NCBI GenBank assembly: GCA_030608745.1
Contig: JAUWDQ010000175.1
Location: 1-5,591 of the forward strand
Length of the DNA: 5,591 nt
From: Pseudomonadota bacterium
Lineage (GTDB): Bacteria > Desulfobacterota > BSN033 > WVXP01 > G020346125
Direction of reading: 5' to 3'
How positions within the stretch are numbered: position 1 is the first letter of the stretch; each line of letters opens with the position of its first letter. The notes below the pieces were generated by a model, which did no database searches, was not told the DNA's origin, and saw only the letters and a list, made by a program, of their open reading frames with translations. This document shows positions 1 through 5,348 of the stretch, piece by piece. Made by a program: the position numbers and the translations under genes.

Positions 1-825
1 GGCCTTGACATCCTTTACGATACCAACTCCCACCACTGCCCCAACGATGGCCTGGGAGGCGGAAACGGGCACACCCACCTGGGTGAATAAGTGGATCGTA
101 ATAGCCTGCGATAGCGTCGAAACAACGGCCGAGTAAGCATCCATGGGGACAATGCGCATCCCGACCGTCCTCATCACCTTCCAACTGTATGTCAACACAC
201 CGATGGCAATGCTCACTCCACCTACAGCTGATGCTTCCAAGGGGGTTAGCAACCCTGAACCGACATACACCCCGGTCACATTCGCCACATTGTTGGCCCC
301 CAAGGCATAGGCCCCATAACACCCAGCCACGATCAGCCCACCCGTGAGGAAAAAGGACCGAAGTCTTAAATCCAAAATGACCCTTTCGAAGAAAAACCCC
401 AGAACCTTATAGAGCACGATGCTTACAATCACGGCCCCGATGGGAGTCAAGACCCAACATATGACCACCTTATACAACTTACCGAAATCGGCAAACCCAT
501 AGACGATGCCGATCCCCAAAAGGCTGCCGATGATCGCCTGGGAAGTGGAGACCGGTAGGGATAAGTAGCTCATTAGGGCCACGGTAATTCCTGCTGCGAG
601 GGCGGATACAAATGCCGTTGTTGAGGAGAGATTCGAAAATTTTCCCACTGTGTCCATGGGTTTATGGCCTTCCAGGAGTGCGCCCATCAAGACGAAAACC
701 GAGATCAATATGATGGCCGTCCTGTATCTGATAATATTAGCTGCGACCCCTGTGCCAAAGATGTTTGCCGCATCGTTACTGCCCAGGCCCCAGCCCAAAA
801 AGATCCCGCTCGAAAGGGTCCACAT
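1..825 (-). CDS. pit: PiT-family inorganic phosphate permease (partial, C-terminus outside window)
   Basis: This is an integral inner-membrane, low-affinity phosphate transporter of the PiT family, which moves metal-phosphate or phosphate with a cation. Translating the minus strand from the ATG at 825-823 gives 275 codons with no stop before the left edge. The two family half-repeats are plain: GSNDAANIFGT at residues 15-25 and PVSTSQAI at 91-98, then GANNVANVTG at 176-185 and PVSASQAI at 253-260. Long hydrophobic segments lie between them. Family members of this type run to roughly 330 residues, so about the last 50 are missing. The start is fixed by an in-frame TAA at 834-832, nine bases upstream, and by the N-terminus MWTLSSGIFLGWGLG, which fits the family. 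No strong Shine-Dalgarno precedes it, only a G-rich tract. It lies 43 nt downstream of the DUF47 gene, so co-transcription and coupled function are likely. Confidence 0.93.
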   Translation of the reverse strand, partial: MWTLSSGIFLGWGLGSNDAANIFGTGVAANIIRYRTAIILISVFVLMGALLEGHKPMDTVGKFSNLSSTTAFVSALAAGITVALMSYLSLPVSTSQAIIGSLLGIGIVYGFADFGKLYKVVICWVLTPIGAVIVSIVLYKVLGFFFERVILDLRLRSFFLTGGLIVAGCYGAYALGANNVANVTGVYVGSGLLTPLEASAVGGVSIAIGVLTYSWKVMRTVGMRIVPMDAYSAVVSTLSQAITIHLFTQVGVPVSASQAIVGAVVGVGIVKDVKA

Positions 826-868
826 TCCCCATTACCCCATTCCCAAAGGTTTTTGCTTCCCTTTGTGT

Positions 869-1522
869 TCAAATCTGCGCCTTGAAGATTAAGCTATTCA
901 GGCAATCGGAGGCATCCTCAACGCGGTCCGAGATATCGGCAATCTTCACAAGCCAATGCTGGAGGTGAAGCTTCTGGGCTAAGGGGAGATCGGAGGTGAA
1001 GATCCTCCGGGTCAGCTTCCATTCCAAGTCGTCCACATCGGACTCCCTTATCCCGACATCCCTAATCCTCTCTCGAATGATGGACACATCCTTTTCCTTA
1101 CCTGAAAAGAAATTCTTCGCCGCCTCTTTTAAAGGATCGTAACTATAAATGGAGTCGACGGCGACTTTATGAAAATCCGATTTAAAGTCCTCGGGTATCT
1201 CGGGTCGCTGGCTCATGGCGAAATCGCAACATGCCTCCGCGCTGTCTGCAATCTTGTCCACCGCCTCCACCAACACATGAACATCCCCCCGCAGGCTGGG
1301 TAAGAAAGCACCGGAAAAGAGCAGCCCCTCAACCTCTCGCCGTATCTCATCAGTCTCCGTCTCTAAATGATCGGTCTTTTTGGCCATCTCCTTAGCCTCA
1401 TCGATTTCTGCCTTCAGGTAATGGTCGATGGTATCCAGGCTGGCTCGGAGACATTCCTCTATCTTACTAATCTGTTTCAGAATTAAATCAATAACATCCG
1501 ACTCCTTCTTTACCCAAATCAT
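869..1522 (-). CDS. DUF47 / PhoU-like phosphate transport accessory protein
   Basis: A 217-residue, soluble, charged, mostly helical protein of the DUF47 (TIGR00153, PhoU_div) family. Members are related to PhoU and are usually encoded beside PiT permeases, as in the orfA-pit operon of Sinorhizobium meliloti. They are thought to modulate phosphate uptake, but the mechanism is not settled. Visible features are an N-terminal helical stretch rich in Glu and Lys (residues 8-65) and two acidic D-x3-D motifs typical of PhoU-like metal sites. The first is DKIAD at 89-93. The second lies in IADISDRVEDASD at 194-206. The length matches the family norm. The start is supported by GGGAGG at 1534-1529, a few bases upstream of the ATG. 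The gene is first in the operon with the permease. No membrane segment or signal peptide is seen. Confidence 0.9.
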   Translation of the reverse strand: MIWVKKESDVIDLILKQISKIEECLRASLDTIDHYLKAEIDEAKEMAKKTDHLETETDEIRREVEGLLFSGAFLPSLRGDVHVLVEAVDKIADSAEACCDFAMSQRPEIPEDFKSDFHKVAVDSIYSYDPLKEAAKNFFSGKEKDVSIIRERIRDVGIRESDVDDLEWKLTRRIFTSDLPLAQKLHLQHWLVKIADISDRVEDASDCLNSLIFKAQI

Positions 1523-1551
1523 AGCCGTCCTCCCGGATAGGGGAAAATATC

Positions 1552-1580
1552 AAAATACTTAATAATGACGTCATTGTAAA
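1552..1580 (-). promoter_or_regulatory. Candidate sigma-70-type promoter for the DUF47-PiT operon
   Basis: On the minus strand, TTTACA (1580-1575, five of six to the -35 consensus) is followed after exactly 17 nt by TATTTT (1557-1552, four of six to the -10 consensus). This lies about 30 nt upstream of the DUF47 start codon. Five of the six -35 bases come from the terminal inverted repeat of the neighbouring ~148-bp element. This is a consensus match by eye, with no transcript data. Confidence 0.4.
1564..1575. promoter_or_regulatory. Perfect 12-bp palindrome, possible operator
   Basis: AATGACGTCATT is an exact palindrome with no spacer. It lies inside the 17-nt spacer of the candidate DUF47-PiT promoter and abuts the left end of repeat copy 1. 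A repressor bound there would block RNA polymerase. It does not resemble the direct-repeat PhoB box. The regulator, if any, is unknown. Confidence 0.35.
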
Positions 1581-1720
1581 AAGTCGAGATTAGACGGCAA
1601 AGAAAAAAGATCCAGATGCAAGGCGCGCAAATCCTGAGGAATGGGGCGTACACAGAAGTACGCTGCAGTGACGAAGCATGAAGCGGAACGCAGGAGATGG
1701 ACTTTTTACGAAGCCGTCAA
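1573..1720. repeat. Inverted-repeat element, copy 1 (~148 bp)
   Basis: This aligns end to end with 5349-5496, at roughly 80% identity by eye and with two compensating single-base indels. The left end carries GTAAAAAGTC (1576-1585) and the right end carries its inverse GACTTTTTAC (1700-1709), followed by GAAGCCGTCAA. A GACGGC at 1593-1598 mirrors the terminal GCCGTC (1713-1718), giving nested arms. The centre holds a hairpin, GCGTAC (1646-1651) with GTACGC (1658-1663) and a 6-nt loop. No ORF is credible inside, so it is a non-coding, MITE-like or structured intergenic element. It fills most of the divergent region between the phosphate operon and rpsB, and no clear target-site duplication is visible. 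Confidence 0.85.
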
Positions 1721-1789
1721 GGCTCGCTTTCCTGAAAGTACAGATCATCATGGCATAGGGAAGAGATAACGGGAAAATCGGGGGGGAGT

Positions 1790-2614
1790 ATGGCCAACGT
1801 TACAATGAAAGAGATGTTGGAGGCAGGGGTTCACTTTGGGCATGAAACGAAGAGGTGGGACCCCAAGATGAAATCCTATATCTATGGGGCCCGAAATGGT
1901 ATCTATATCATTGACCTCCAAAGAACGGTTCTGTTATTTAGGGAGGCTCACAATTTTATCCGGGACCTTGCGGCCCAAGGGGAATATATCCTCTTTGTGG
2001 GGACGAAAAAGCAGGCCCAGGATTCCATATATGAAGAGGCAACTCGATGCAATATGTTCTATGTGAACCGGCGATGGTTGGGAGGAATGCTGACGAATTT
2101 CCGAACCGTCAAGAAGAGTATCGATCAACTGAACAAATTGGAAGCGATGAAGAATGACGATATATACTCCCTTCTCCCCAAAAAAGAGGTATTACAATTG
2201 GAGAAGCAACGGCAGCGCTTGGAAAAGGCCCTGGGAGGAATAAAAAATATGGATAGGCTCCCAGGAGCCATCTTCGTCGTCGATCTCAAAAAGGAGAGGA
2301 TCGCAGTAAGTGAAGCAAAAAAATTGGGAATCCCATCGGTTGGGATCGTGGATACCAATTGCGATCCCGATGAAATCGACTACGTTATTCCGGGTAATGA
2401 CGATGCGATAAGGGCAATACGCCTTTTCTCGAGCAAAATCGCTGATGCCGTAATCGAAGGAAGGCAGATATACGAGAAGACTCTCCAGGAGGAAGAACCA
2501 GAGGAAAGGATTGAAGCAGAAGAAGAAGTGCCTGTAGAGGTTCCCCCCGCGGAGGCGATTGCAGACTCCCCTTCTGAGCCGAAGGAAGAACCAGGAGAAC
2601 CAGAGGAAGGATAG
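1790..2614 (+). CDS. rpsB: 30S ribosomal protein S2
   Basis: Ribosomal protein S2 binds the head-body junction of the 30S subunit late in assembly. The 274-residue product carries the family hallmarks: LEAGVHFGHETKRWDPKM near residues 10-27, FVGTKKQA at 69-76, NRRWLGGMLTNF at 93-104, and the DTNCDP segment at 188-193. The S2 core ends near residue 228. The remaining ~46 residues form an acidic, Pro-rich tail with about 18 Glu, absent from the 241-residue Escherichia coli protein. The start follows a G-rich tract (GGGGGGAG at 1781-1788) placed unusually close to the ATG; the N-terminus MANVTMKEML fits the family. It leads the rpsB-tsf-pyrH-frr cluster, with tsf 10 nt downstream. I saw no convincing promoter or known S2 leader structure in the 69 nt between repeat copy 1 and the start. 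Confidence 0.98.
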   Translation: MANVTMKEMLEAGVHFGHETKRWDPKMKSYIYGARNGIYIIDLQRTVLLFREAHNFIRDLAAQGEYILFVGTKKQAQDSIYEEATRCNMFYVNRRWLGGMLTNFRTVKKSIDQLNKLEAMKNDDIYSLLPKKEVLQLEKQRQRLEKALGGIKNMDRLPGAIFVVDLKKERIAVSEAKKLGIPSVGIVDTNCDPDEIDYVIPGNDDAIRAIRLFSSKIADAVIEGRQIYEKTLQEEEPEERIEAEEEVPVEVPPAEAIADSPSEPKEEPGEPEEG

Positions 2615-2624
2615 GTAAGTTCCC

Positions 2625-3239
2625 ATGGATATCGATGTATCATTGGTGAAAGACCTGCGGCAGAAGACCGGTGCCGGGATCATGGATTGCAAAAGAGCCC
2701 TCAAAGAAACCCAAGGAAACATCGATAAGGCCATCGAATCCTTGAGGCAGAAGGGGCTGGCGAAAGCGACTAAAAGGGTGGGACGCAGGGCCGACGAGGG
2801 GTTGATCGGGTCTTACATCCACGCGGGAGGTAGAATTGGGGTATTGGTGGAGGTTAACTGTGAGACGGATTTTGTAGCGAGGACACAGGAATTCAAGGAT
2901 CTCGTCAAAGATATCTCCATGCATATAGCGGCAACTGATCCCCAATATCTAAGGAGGGAGGATATTCCCGAGGAAATCATACAAAAAGAGAAGCACATCT
3001 TGAGGATGCAGGCACTGGAGATGGGCAAGCCGGAAAAGGTTGTCGATCGGATCGTAGAAGGGAGAATGGAGAGGTTTTTCTCGGAAGTTTGCCTCCTTGA
3101 GCAAGCCTACGTGAAGGACCTCGATGTGACCGTCGGGGATCTCTTGAACTCCCTTGTGGGGAAGATCGGAGAACGGATTGCAATCCGGCGATTTTCCAGA
3201 TATCAATTAGGGGAGGAAGCTGACGAGAGCGTCTCATAG
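2625..3239 (+). CDS. tsf: Translation elongation factor Ts (short form)
   Basis: EF-Ts is the cytoplasmic nucleotide-exchange factor that releases GDP from EF-Tu. The N-terminal UBA-like domain (about residues 5-40) contains LRQKTGAGIMDCKRAL at 11-26. The core carries the diagnostic TDFVAR at 81-86, which contacts EF-Tu. At 204 residues it is much shorter than the 283-residue E. coli protein and is close to the short Thermus-type form (about 196 residues), which has a single core subdomain and acts as a dimer. I infer this protein is also of that type. The C-terminal part (KDLDVTVGDLL to RFSRYQLGEE) looks intact, so this is an architecture and not a truncation. It starts 10 nt after rpsB, behind a purine-rich stretch (AAGGATAGG) overlapping the rpsB stop, and pyrH follows 16 nt later. 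Confidence 0.97.
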   Translation: MDIDVSLVKDLRQKTGAGIMDCKRALKETQGNIDKAIESLRQKGLAKATKRVGRRADEGLIGSYIHAGGRIGVLVEVNCETDFVARTQEFKDLVKDISMHIAATDPQYLRREDIPEEIIQKEKHILRMQALEMGKPEKVVDRIVEGRMERFFSEVCLLEQAYVKDLDVTVGDLLNSLVGKIGERIAIRRFSRYQLGEEADESVS

Positions 3240-3255
3240 ACCTCCCATTCCCACT

Positions 3256-4005
3256 ATGGTAAAAAAACCCCGGTTCAAGAGGATTATCTTAAAAATCAGT
3301 GGGGAGGTCTTGGTCGGCGAAGAGGAATATGGTATAAGCTCTCGGGTAATACAGGGGATTTCCCATGAAATCAAGGAGATAAAGGAACATGGGATCCAGG
3401 TTGCAGTGGTTGTTGGGGGAGGGAATCTCTTTCGCGGGGTAGATGCCAGTTTGAAGGGAATGGATCGCACCGCCGCCGATTATATGGGAATGTTGGCTAC
3501 CGTGATTAACAGCCTGGCCCTCCAGGATGCATTGGAGAAAATAGGGGTCTATACCCGTGTGCAATCGGCCATCGACATGCGCCAGGTGGCTGAGCCTTAT
3601 ATCCGGAGAAGGGCCATCAGACATCTGGAGAAGCAGAGGGTCGTCATTTTTGCTGGAGGAACGGGGAATCCCTATTTCTCCACGGATACGGCGGCGTCTC
3701 TGAGGGCAATGGAGATAGGAGCAGACGCTCTCCTGAAAGCTACCAAGGTGGAGGGTGTCTATGATTCGGATCCAGAAAAAAACAAAGATGCCATTAAGTT
3801 CGACCAGCTTTCGTATATAGATGTCCTCAAGAGAAACCTCAGGGTGATGGATGCAACGGCCATCTCACTGTGCATGGATAACCGGCTGCCCATTATCGTC
3901 TTTAATGTGAGGAAAAAGGGGAATATCCTCCGAGCGGTCATGGGCGAAAAACTGGGAACAATTATCGGTACGGGGGTAACACATGCCAGAAAAAACCCTC
4001 AATGA
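3256..4005 (+). CDS. pyrH: UMP kinase (uridylate kinase)
   Basis: Bacterial UMP kinase phosphorylates UMP to UDP with ATP, the committed step from UMP to the other pyrimidine nucleotides. It belongs to the amino-acid-kinase fold, acts in the cytoplasm as a hexamer, and in the family is usually activated by GTP and inhibited by UTP. The 249-residue product shows KISGE at 13-17, VVGGGNLFRG at 52-61, MDRTAADYMGM at 69-79, AGGTGNPYFSTD at 133-144 and KATKVEGVYDSDP at 161-173. The length is typical. The ATG start gives the usual N-terminus, but no Shine-Dalgarno is visible: the preceding bases are pyrimidine-rich (CCTCCC at 3241-3246). Translation is therefore probably coupled to tsf, whose stop is 16 nt upstream. 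Its last 23 nt overlap frr. Confidence 0.97.
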   Translation: MVKKPRFKRIILKISGEVLVGEEEYGISSRVIQGISHEIKEIKEHGIQVAVVVGGGNLFRGVDASLKGMDRTAADYMGMLATVINSLALQDALEKIGVYTRVQSAIDMRQVAEPYIRRRAIRHLEKQRVVIFAGGTGNPYFSTDTAASLRAMEIGADALLKATKVEGVYDSDPEKNKDAIKFDQLSYIDVLKRNLRVMDATAISLCMDNRLPIIVFNVRKKGNILRAVMGEKLGTIIGTGVTHARKNPQ

Positions 4006-4540
4006 TCTCGAGGAAAAGATGAATAAGACGCTGAAGGCTCTGCAAGGGGATCTCAATAAGGTCCGAACTGGCAGGGCATCCGTTGCCCTTTTCGATGACA
4101 TCCGGGTGGACTTTTACGGGACTCCGACCCCTCTTAAGCAAGTGGCCACCCTCTCCGTTCCGGAAAGCCGATTAATTATCATCCAACCATGGGATCCTCA
4201 AATGATCGGCGAAATCGAGAAGGCCATTTTGAAATCTGAGCTAGGCGTCACCCCAACAAATGATGGAAAGCTCATCCGTCTCACCATTCCCAGGTTGACG
4301 GAGGAACGCCGGAAAGATCTGGTTAAGATAATCAAAAAGATGGGGGAAGGGAGCAAGGTGGCTATTCGGAATATTAGGAGGGATGTTAACGAAAACTTCA
4401 AGGAAATGGAGAAGGAAAAGTTGATATCCGAAGACGAACTCCATCAGAATTTTGACAAGATACAAAAAGTTACCGATGGCTTTATCCGAAAAATCGACGA
4501 AGTTTTACATGCAAAGGAACACGAGATTCTCGAGATTTAG
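3983..4540 (+). CDS. frr: Ribosome recycling factor
   Basis: RRF, together with EF-G, splits post-termination ribosomes in the cytoplasm. The product is 185 residues, the standard length. It starts inside pyrH, overlapping it by 23 nt in another frame, with GGGGGT (about 3972-3977) as a plausible ribosome binding site. Domain I helices form the first ~29 residues and the C-terminal half. KVRTGRA (26-32), the FYGTPTPL segment (44-51, start of domain II), RLTEERR (104-110) and RNIRRDVNENF (129-139) are characteristic, the last containing the conserved Arg region needed for activity. No anomalies are seen. The stop lies within a small inverted repeat (AGATTCT 4524-4530 with AGAATCT 4539-4545) that lacks a U-tract and so is probably not a terminator. 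Confidence 0.97.
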   Translation: MPEKTLNDLEEKMNKTLKALQGDLNKVRTGRASVALFDDIRVDFYGTPTPLKQVATLSVPESRLIIIQPWDPQMIGEIEKAILKSELGVTPTNDGKLIRLTIPRLTEERRKDLVKIIKKMGEGSKVAIRNIRRDVNENFKEMEKEKLISEDELHQNFDKIQKVTDGFIRKIDEVLHAKEHEILEI

Positions 4541-4580
4541 AATCTACCTTCCGAGTCAAAAGGATAGATCTTCAACGATG

Positions 4581-4592
4581 AGGGGGTGATCC
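4581..4592 (+). promoter_or_regulatory. Extended Shine-Dalgarno of the ferredoxin gene
   Basis: AGGGGGTGATCC matches the extended anti-anti-SD sequence AGGAGGTGATCC (complement of the usual 16S rRNA 3' end) at 11 of 12 positions. It ends one base before the TTG start codon at 4594, so the strongest part of the pairing is about 7 nt from the start. It supports the unusual start choice. The 16S end of this organism is assumed, not seen. Confidence 0.65.
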
Positions 4593-4593
4593 C

Positions 4594-4764
4594 TTGGCGT
4601 TCGTAATAACCGAGGATTGTGTGGCGTGTGGGACCTGTGCTGACGAATGTGAGGAAAATGCGATTGAAGAAGGAGAAGACATTTACGTGATCGATGAGGG
4701 AAAATGCACGGAGTGTGGCACATGTATCGAAGTATGTCCAACGGAGGCCATCGTCGAGAAGTAA
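4594..4764 (+). CDS. 2[4Fe-4S] ferredoxin, TTG start
   Basis: A 56-residue clostridial-type bacterial ferredoxin, a small cytoplasmic low-potential electron carrier. The eight cysteines are at residues 9, 12, 15, 19 and 38, 41, 44, 48, in two C-x2-C-x2-C-x3-C motifs, each followed by the usual x-x-AI. The second motif ends in the standard Cys-Pro (CP at 48-49). In the first, the Pro is replaced by Glu (CEENAI), which is less common. The start is forced: an in-frame TGA lies at 4579-4581 and no ATG or GTG precedes the first cysteine, while TTG follows an excellent ribosome binding site. It lies 53 nt after frr, with the operon terminator candidate downstream, so it is likely co-transcribed with the translation genes. 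The electron-transfer partner cannot be inferred from the window. Confidence 0.93.
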   Translation: MAFVITEDCVACGTCADECEENAIEEGEDIYVIDEGKCTECGTCIEVCPTEAIVEK

Positions 4765-4875
4765 TAGGGAAGAGGGAGGAAGCTTATATCTCCTTCTCCC
4801 CTTGGGAAAAGATGTGCGATTCAACTGGTGGTGGGGAGAGTGGCCCCTGACTGACTCAAGCCGGAGCTATCCTGC

Positions 4876-4921
4876 ACGGAGGGTTTCCTCAAACCTGGGA
4901 AATCCTCTGTTTATTTGCTTC
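4876..4921 (+). terminator. Intrinsic terminator of the rpsB-tsf-pyrH-frr-ferredoxin operon
   Basis: ACGGAGGGTTTCC (4876-4888) pairs with GGAAATCCTCTGT (4898-4910): a 13-bp stem with two G-U wobbles, no mismatch and a 9-nt loop. The T-rich TTATTTGCTTC follows at 4911-4921. It lies 111 nt past the ferredoxin stop. The opposite strand has no U-tract after the stem, so it should act on plus-strand transcripts only. The tail is interrupted by A and GC, so efficiency may be moderate. Confidence 0.6.
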
Positions 4922-5011
4922 ACTGCTTCCGTGGTAACCCTTTCATGTCTGTGACCAAAAGTTAACCGTTACTTCCCTTCCAGCCGGGTTCGGGTACTGC
5001 GATAAATAACA

Positions 5012-5035
5012 GTGCTGCAGTTCTGCGGTTAAGCA
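5012..5035 (+). repeat. Degenerate octamer tandem repeat, array 1
   Basis: Three consecutive octamers read GTGCTGCA, GTTCTGCG, GTTAAGCA. The unit resembles the exact GTGCTGCG repeat at 5105-5120, so the two tracts probably share an origin. No palindromic units or regular spacers are present, so this is not a CRISPR array. Confidence 0.55.
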
Positions 5036-5104
5036 GTTAGAAAAACCTCCTAACGGCAACACTGGGGAACAGAGCACTAAAATTTGGTGGTGCGATAGAC
5101 AAAA

Positions 5105-5120
5105 GTGCTGCGGTGCTGCG
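5105..5120 (+). repeat. Octamer tandem repeat, array 2
   Basis: GTGCTGCG occurs twice in perfect tandem, followed by GT. It shares its unit with the tract at 5012-5035, about 90 bp upstream. Likely slippage-generated intergenic sequence. Confidence 0.6.
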
Positions 5121-5145
5121 GTCGGAAGGAAGCAGGGATGAGGGT

Positions 5146-5190
5146 AGAGGTAAGAGGCAAGAGGAGGGGGTAGGCAGTAAGCAGTAGGCA
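5146..5190 (+). repeat. Heptamer tandem repeats (AGAGGYA and GTARGCA)
   Basis: AGAGGTA, AGAGGCA and AGAGGAG follow each other at 5146-5166. After GGG come GTAGGCA, GTAAGCA and GTAGGCA at 5170-5190. Both have a 7-bp period but different units. The strand is strongly purine-rich. Such short-period tracts suggest a variable-number locus. Confidence 0.6.
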
Positions 5191-5348
5191 GGGTAAGGGA
5201 AAAGTGTGTTTTGGATTTCTCCTCCTAGATGACCCTTGTCCCTCAGATTACGCTCGAGGGCAACGGAGTCCCCCAGAAAGTCATGAAACCCCAGCTTCGA
5301 ATTTCCTTGAAAAATAGGTATCTCTGTGATAAATCTAATGTTGATGAT

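Larger units (their letters stand above)
4765..5348. other. Non-coding stretch with low-complexity repeats
   Basis: No ORF here has a plausible start, composition or family. From left to right it contains a purine tract followed by a pyrimidine tract just after the ferredoxin stop (4766-4802), the terminator candidate at 4876-4921, the octamer-like repeats at 5012-5035 and 5105-5120, and heptamer repeats at 5146-5190. A last stretch (about 5200-5348) has neither repeat nor recognisable coding content. Possible open frames crossing it read through the repeats and give Leu/Pro/Ser-rich low-complexity peptides, typical of spurious translations. Confidence 0.7.

Noticed and set aside
650..968. 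Overlapping short plus-strand frames opposite the PiT start
   Set aside because: They are antisense to the permease and DUF47 genes and have no ribosome binding site or motif.
1727..1738. CTTTCCTGAAAG inverted repeat upstream of rpsB as an S2 leader or operator
   Set aside because: Only 5-bp arms with a 2-nt gap; too short to support as a regulatory structure.
2192..2734. 180-codon minus-strand open frame antisense to rpsB and tsf
   Set aside because: Shadow of highly conserved genes on the other strand; Phe/Leu/Arg-rich composition without a recognisable domain.
4524..4545. AGATTCT/AGAATCT hairpin at the frr stop as a terminator
   Set aside because: AT-rich 7-bp stem with an 8-nt loop and no following T-run; the ferredoxin downstream probably belongs to the same transcript.
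4766..4802. Purine tract then pyrimidine tract after the ferredoxin as a terminator hairpin
   Set aside because: Pairing needs several wobbles and mismatches and no U-tract follows; the 4876-4921 hairpin is far better.
4537..4824. Minus-strand open frame across the ferredoxin
   Set aside because: It is antisense to a clear eight-cysteine ferredoxin and has no family features of its own.
4694..4954. 86-codon plus-strand frame starting at an internal ATG
   Set aside because: It starts out of frame inside the ferredoxin and runs through the terminator; composition is not protein-like.
5012..5190. Possible CRISPR array
   Set aside because: Units are 7-8 bp, directly abutting and degenerate, with no spacers and no cas genes.
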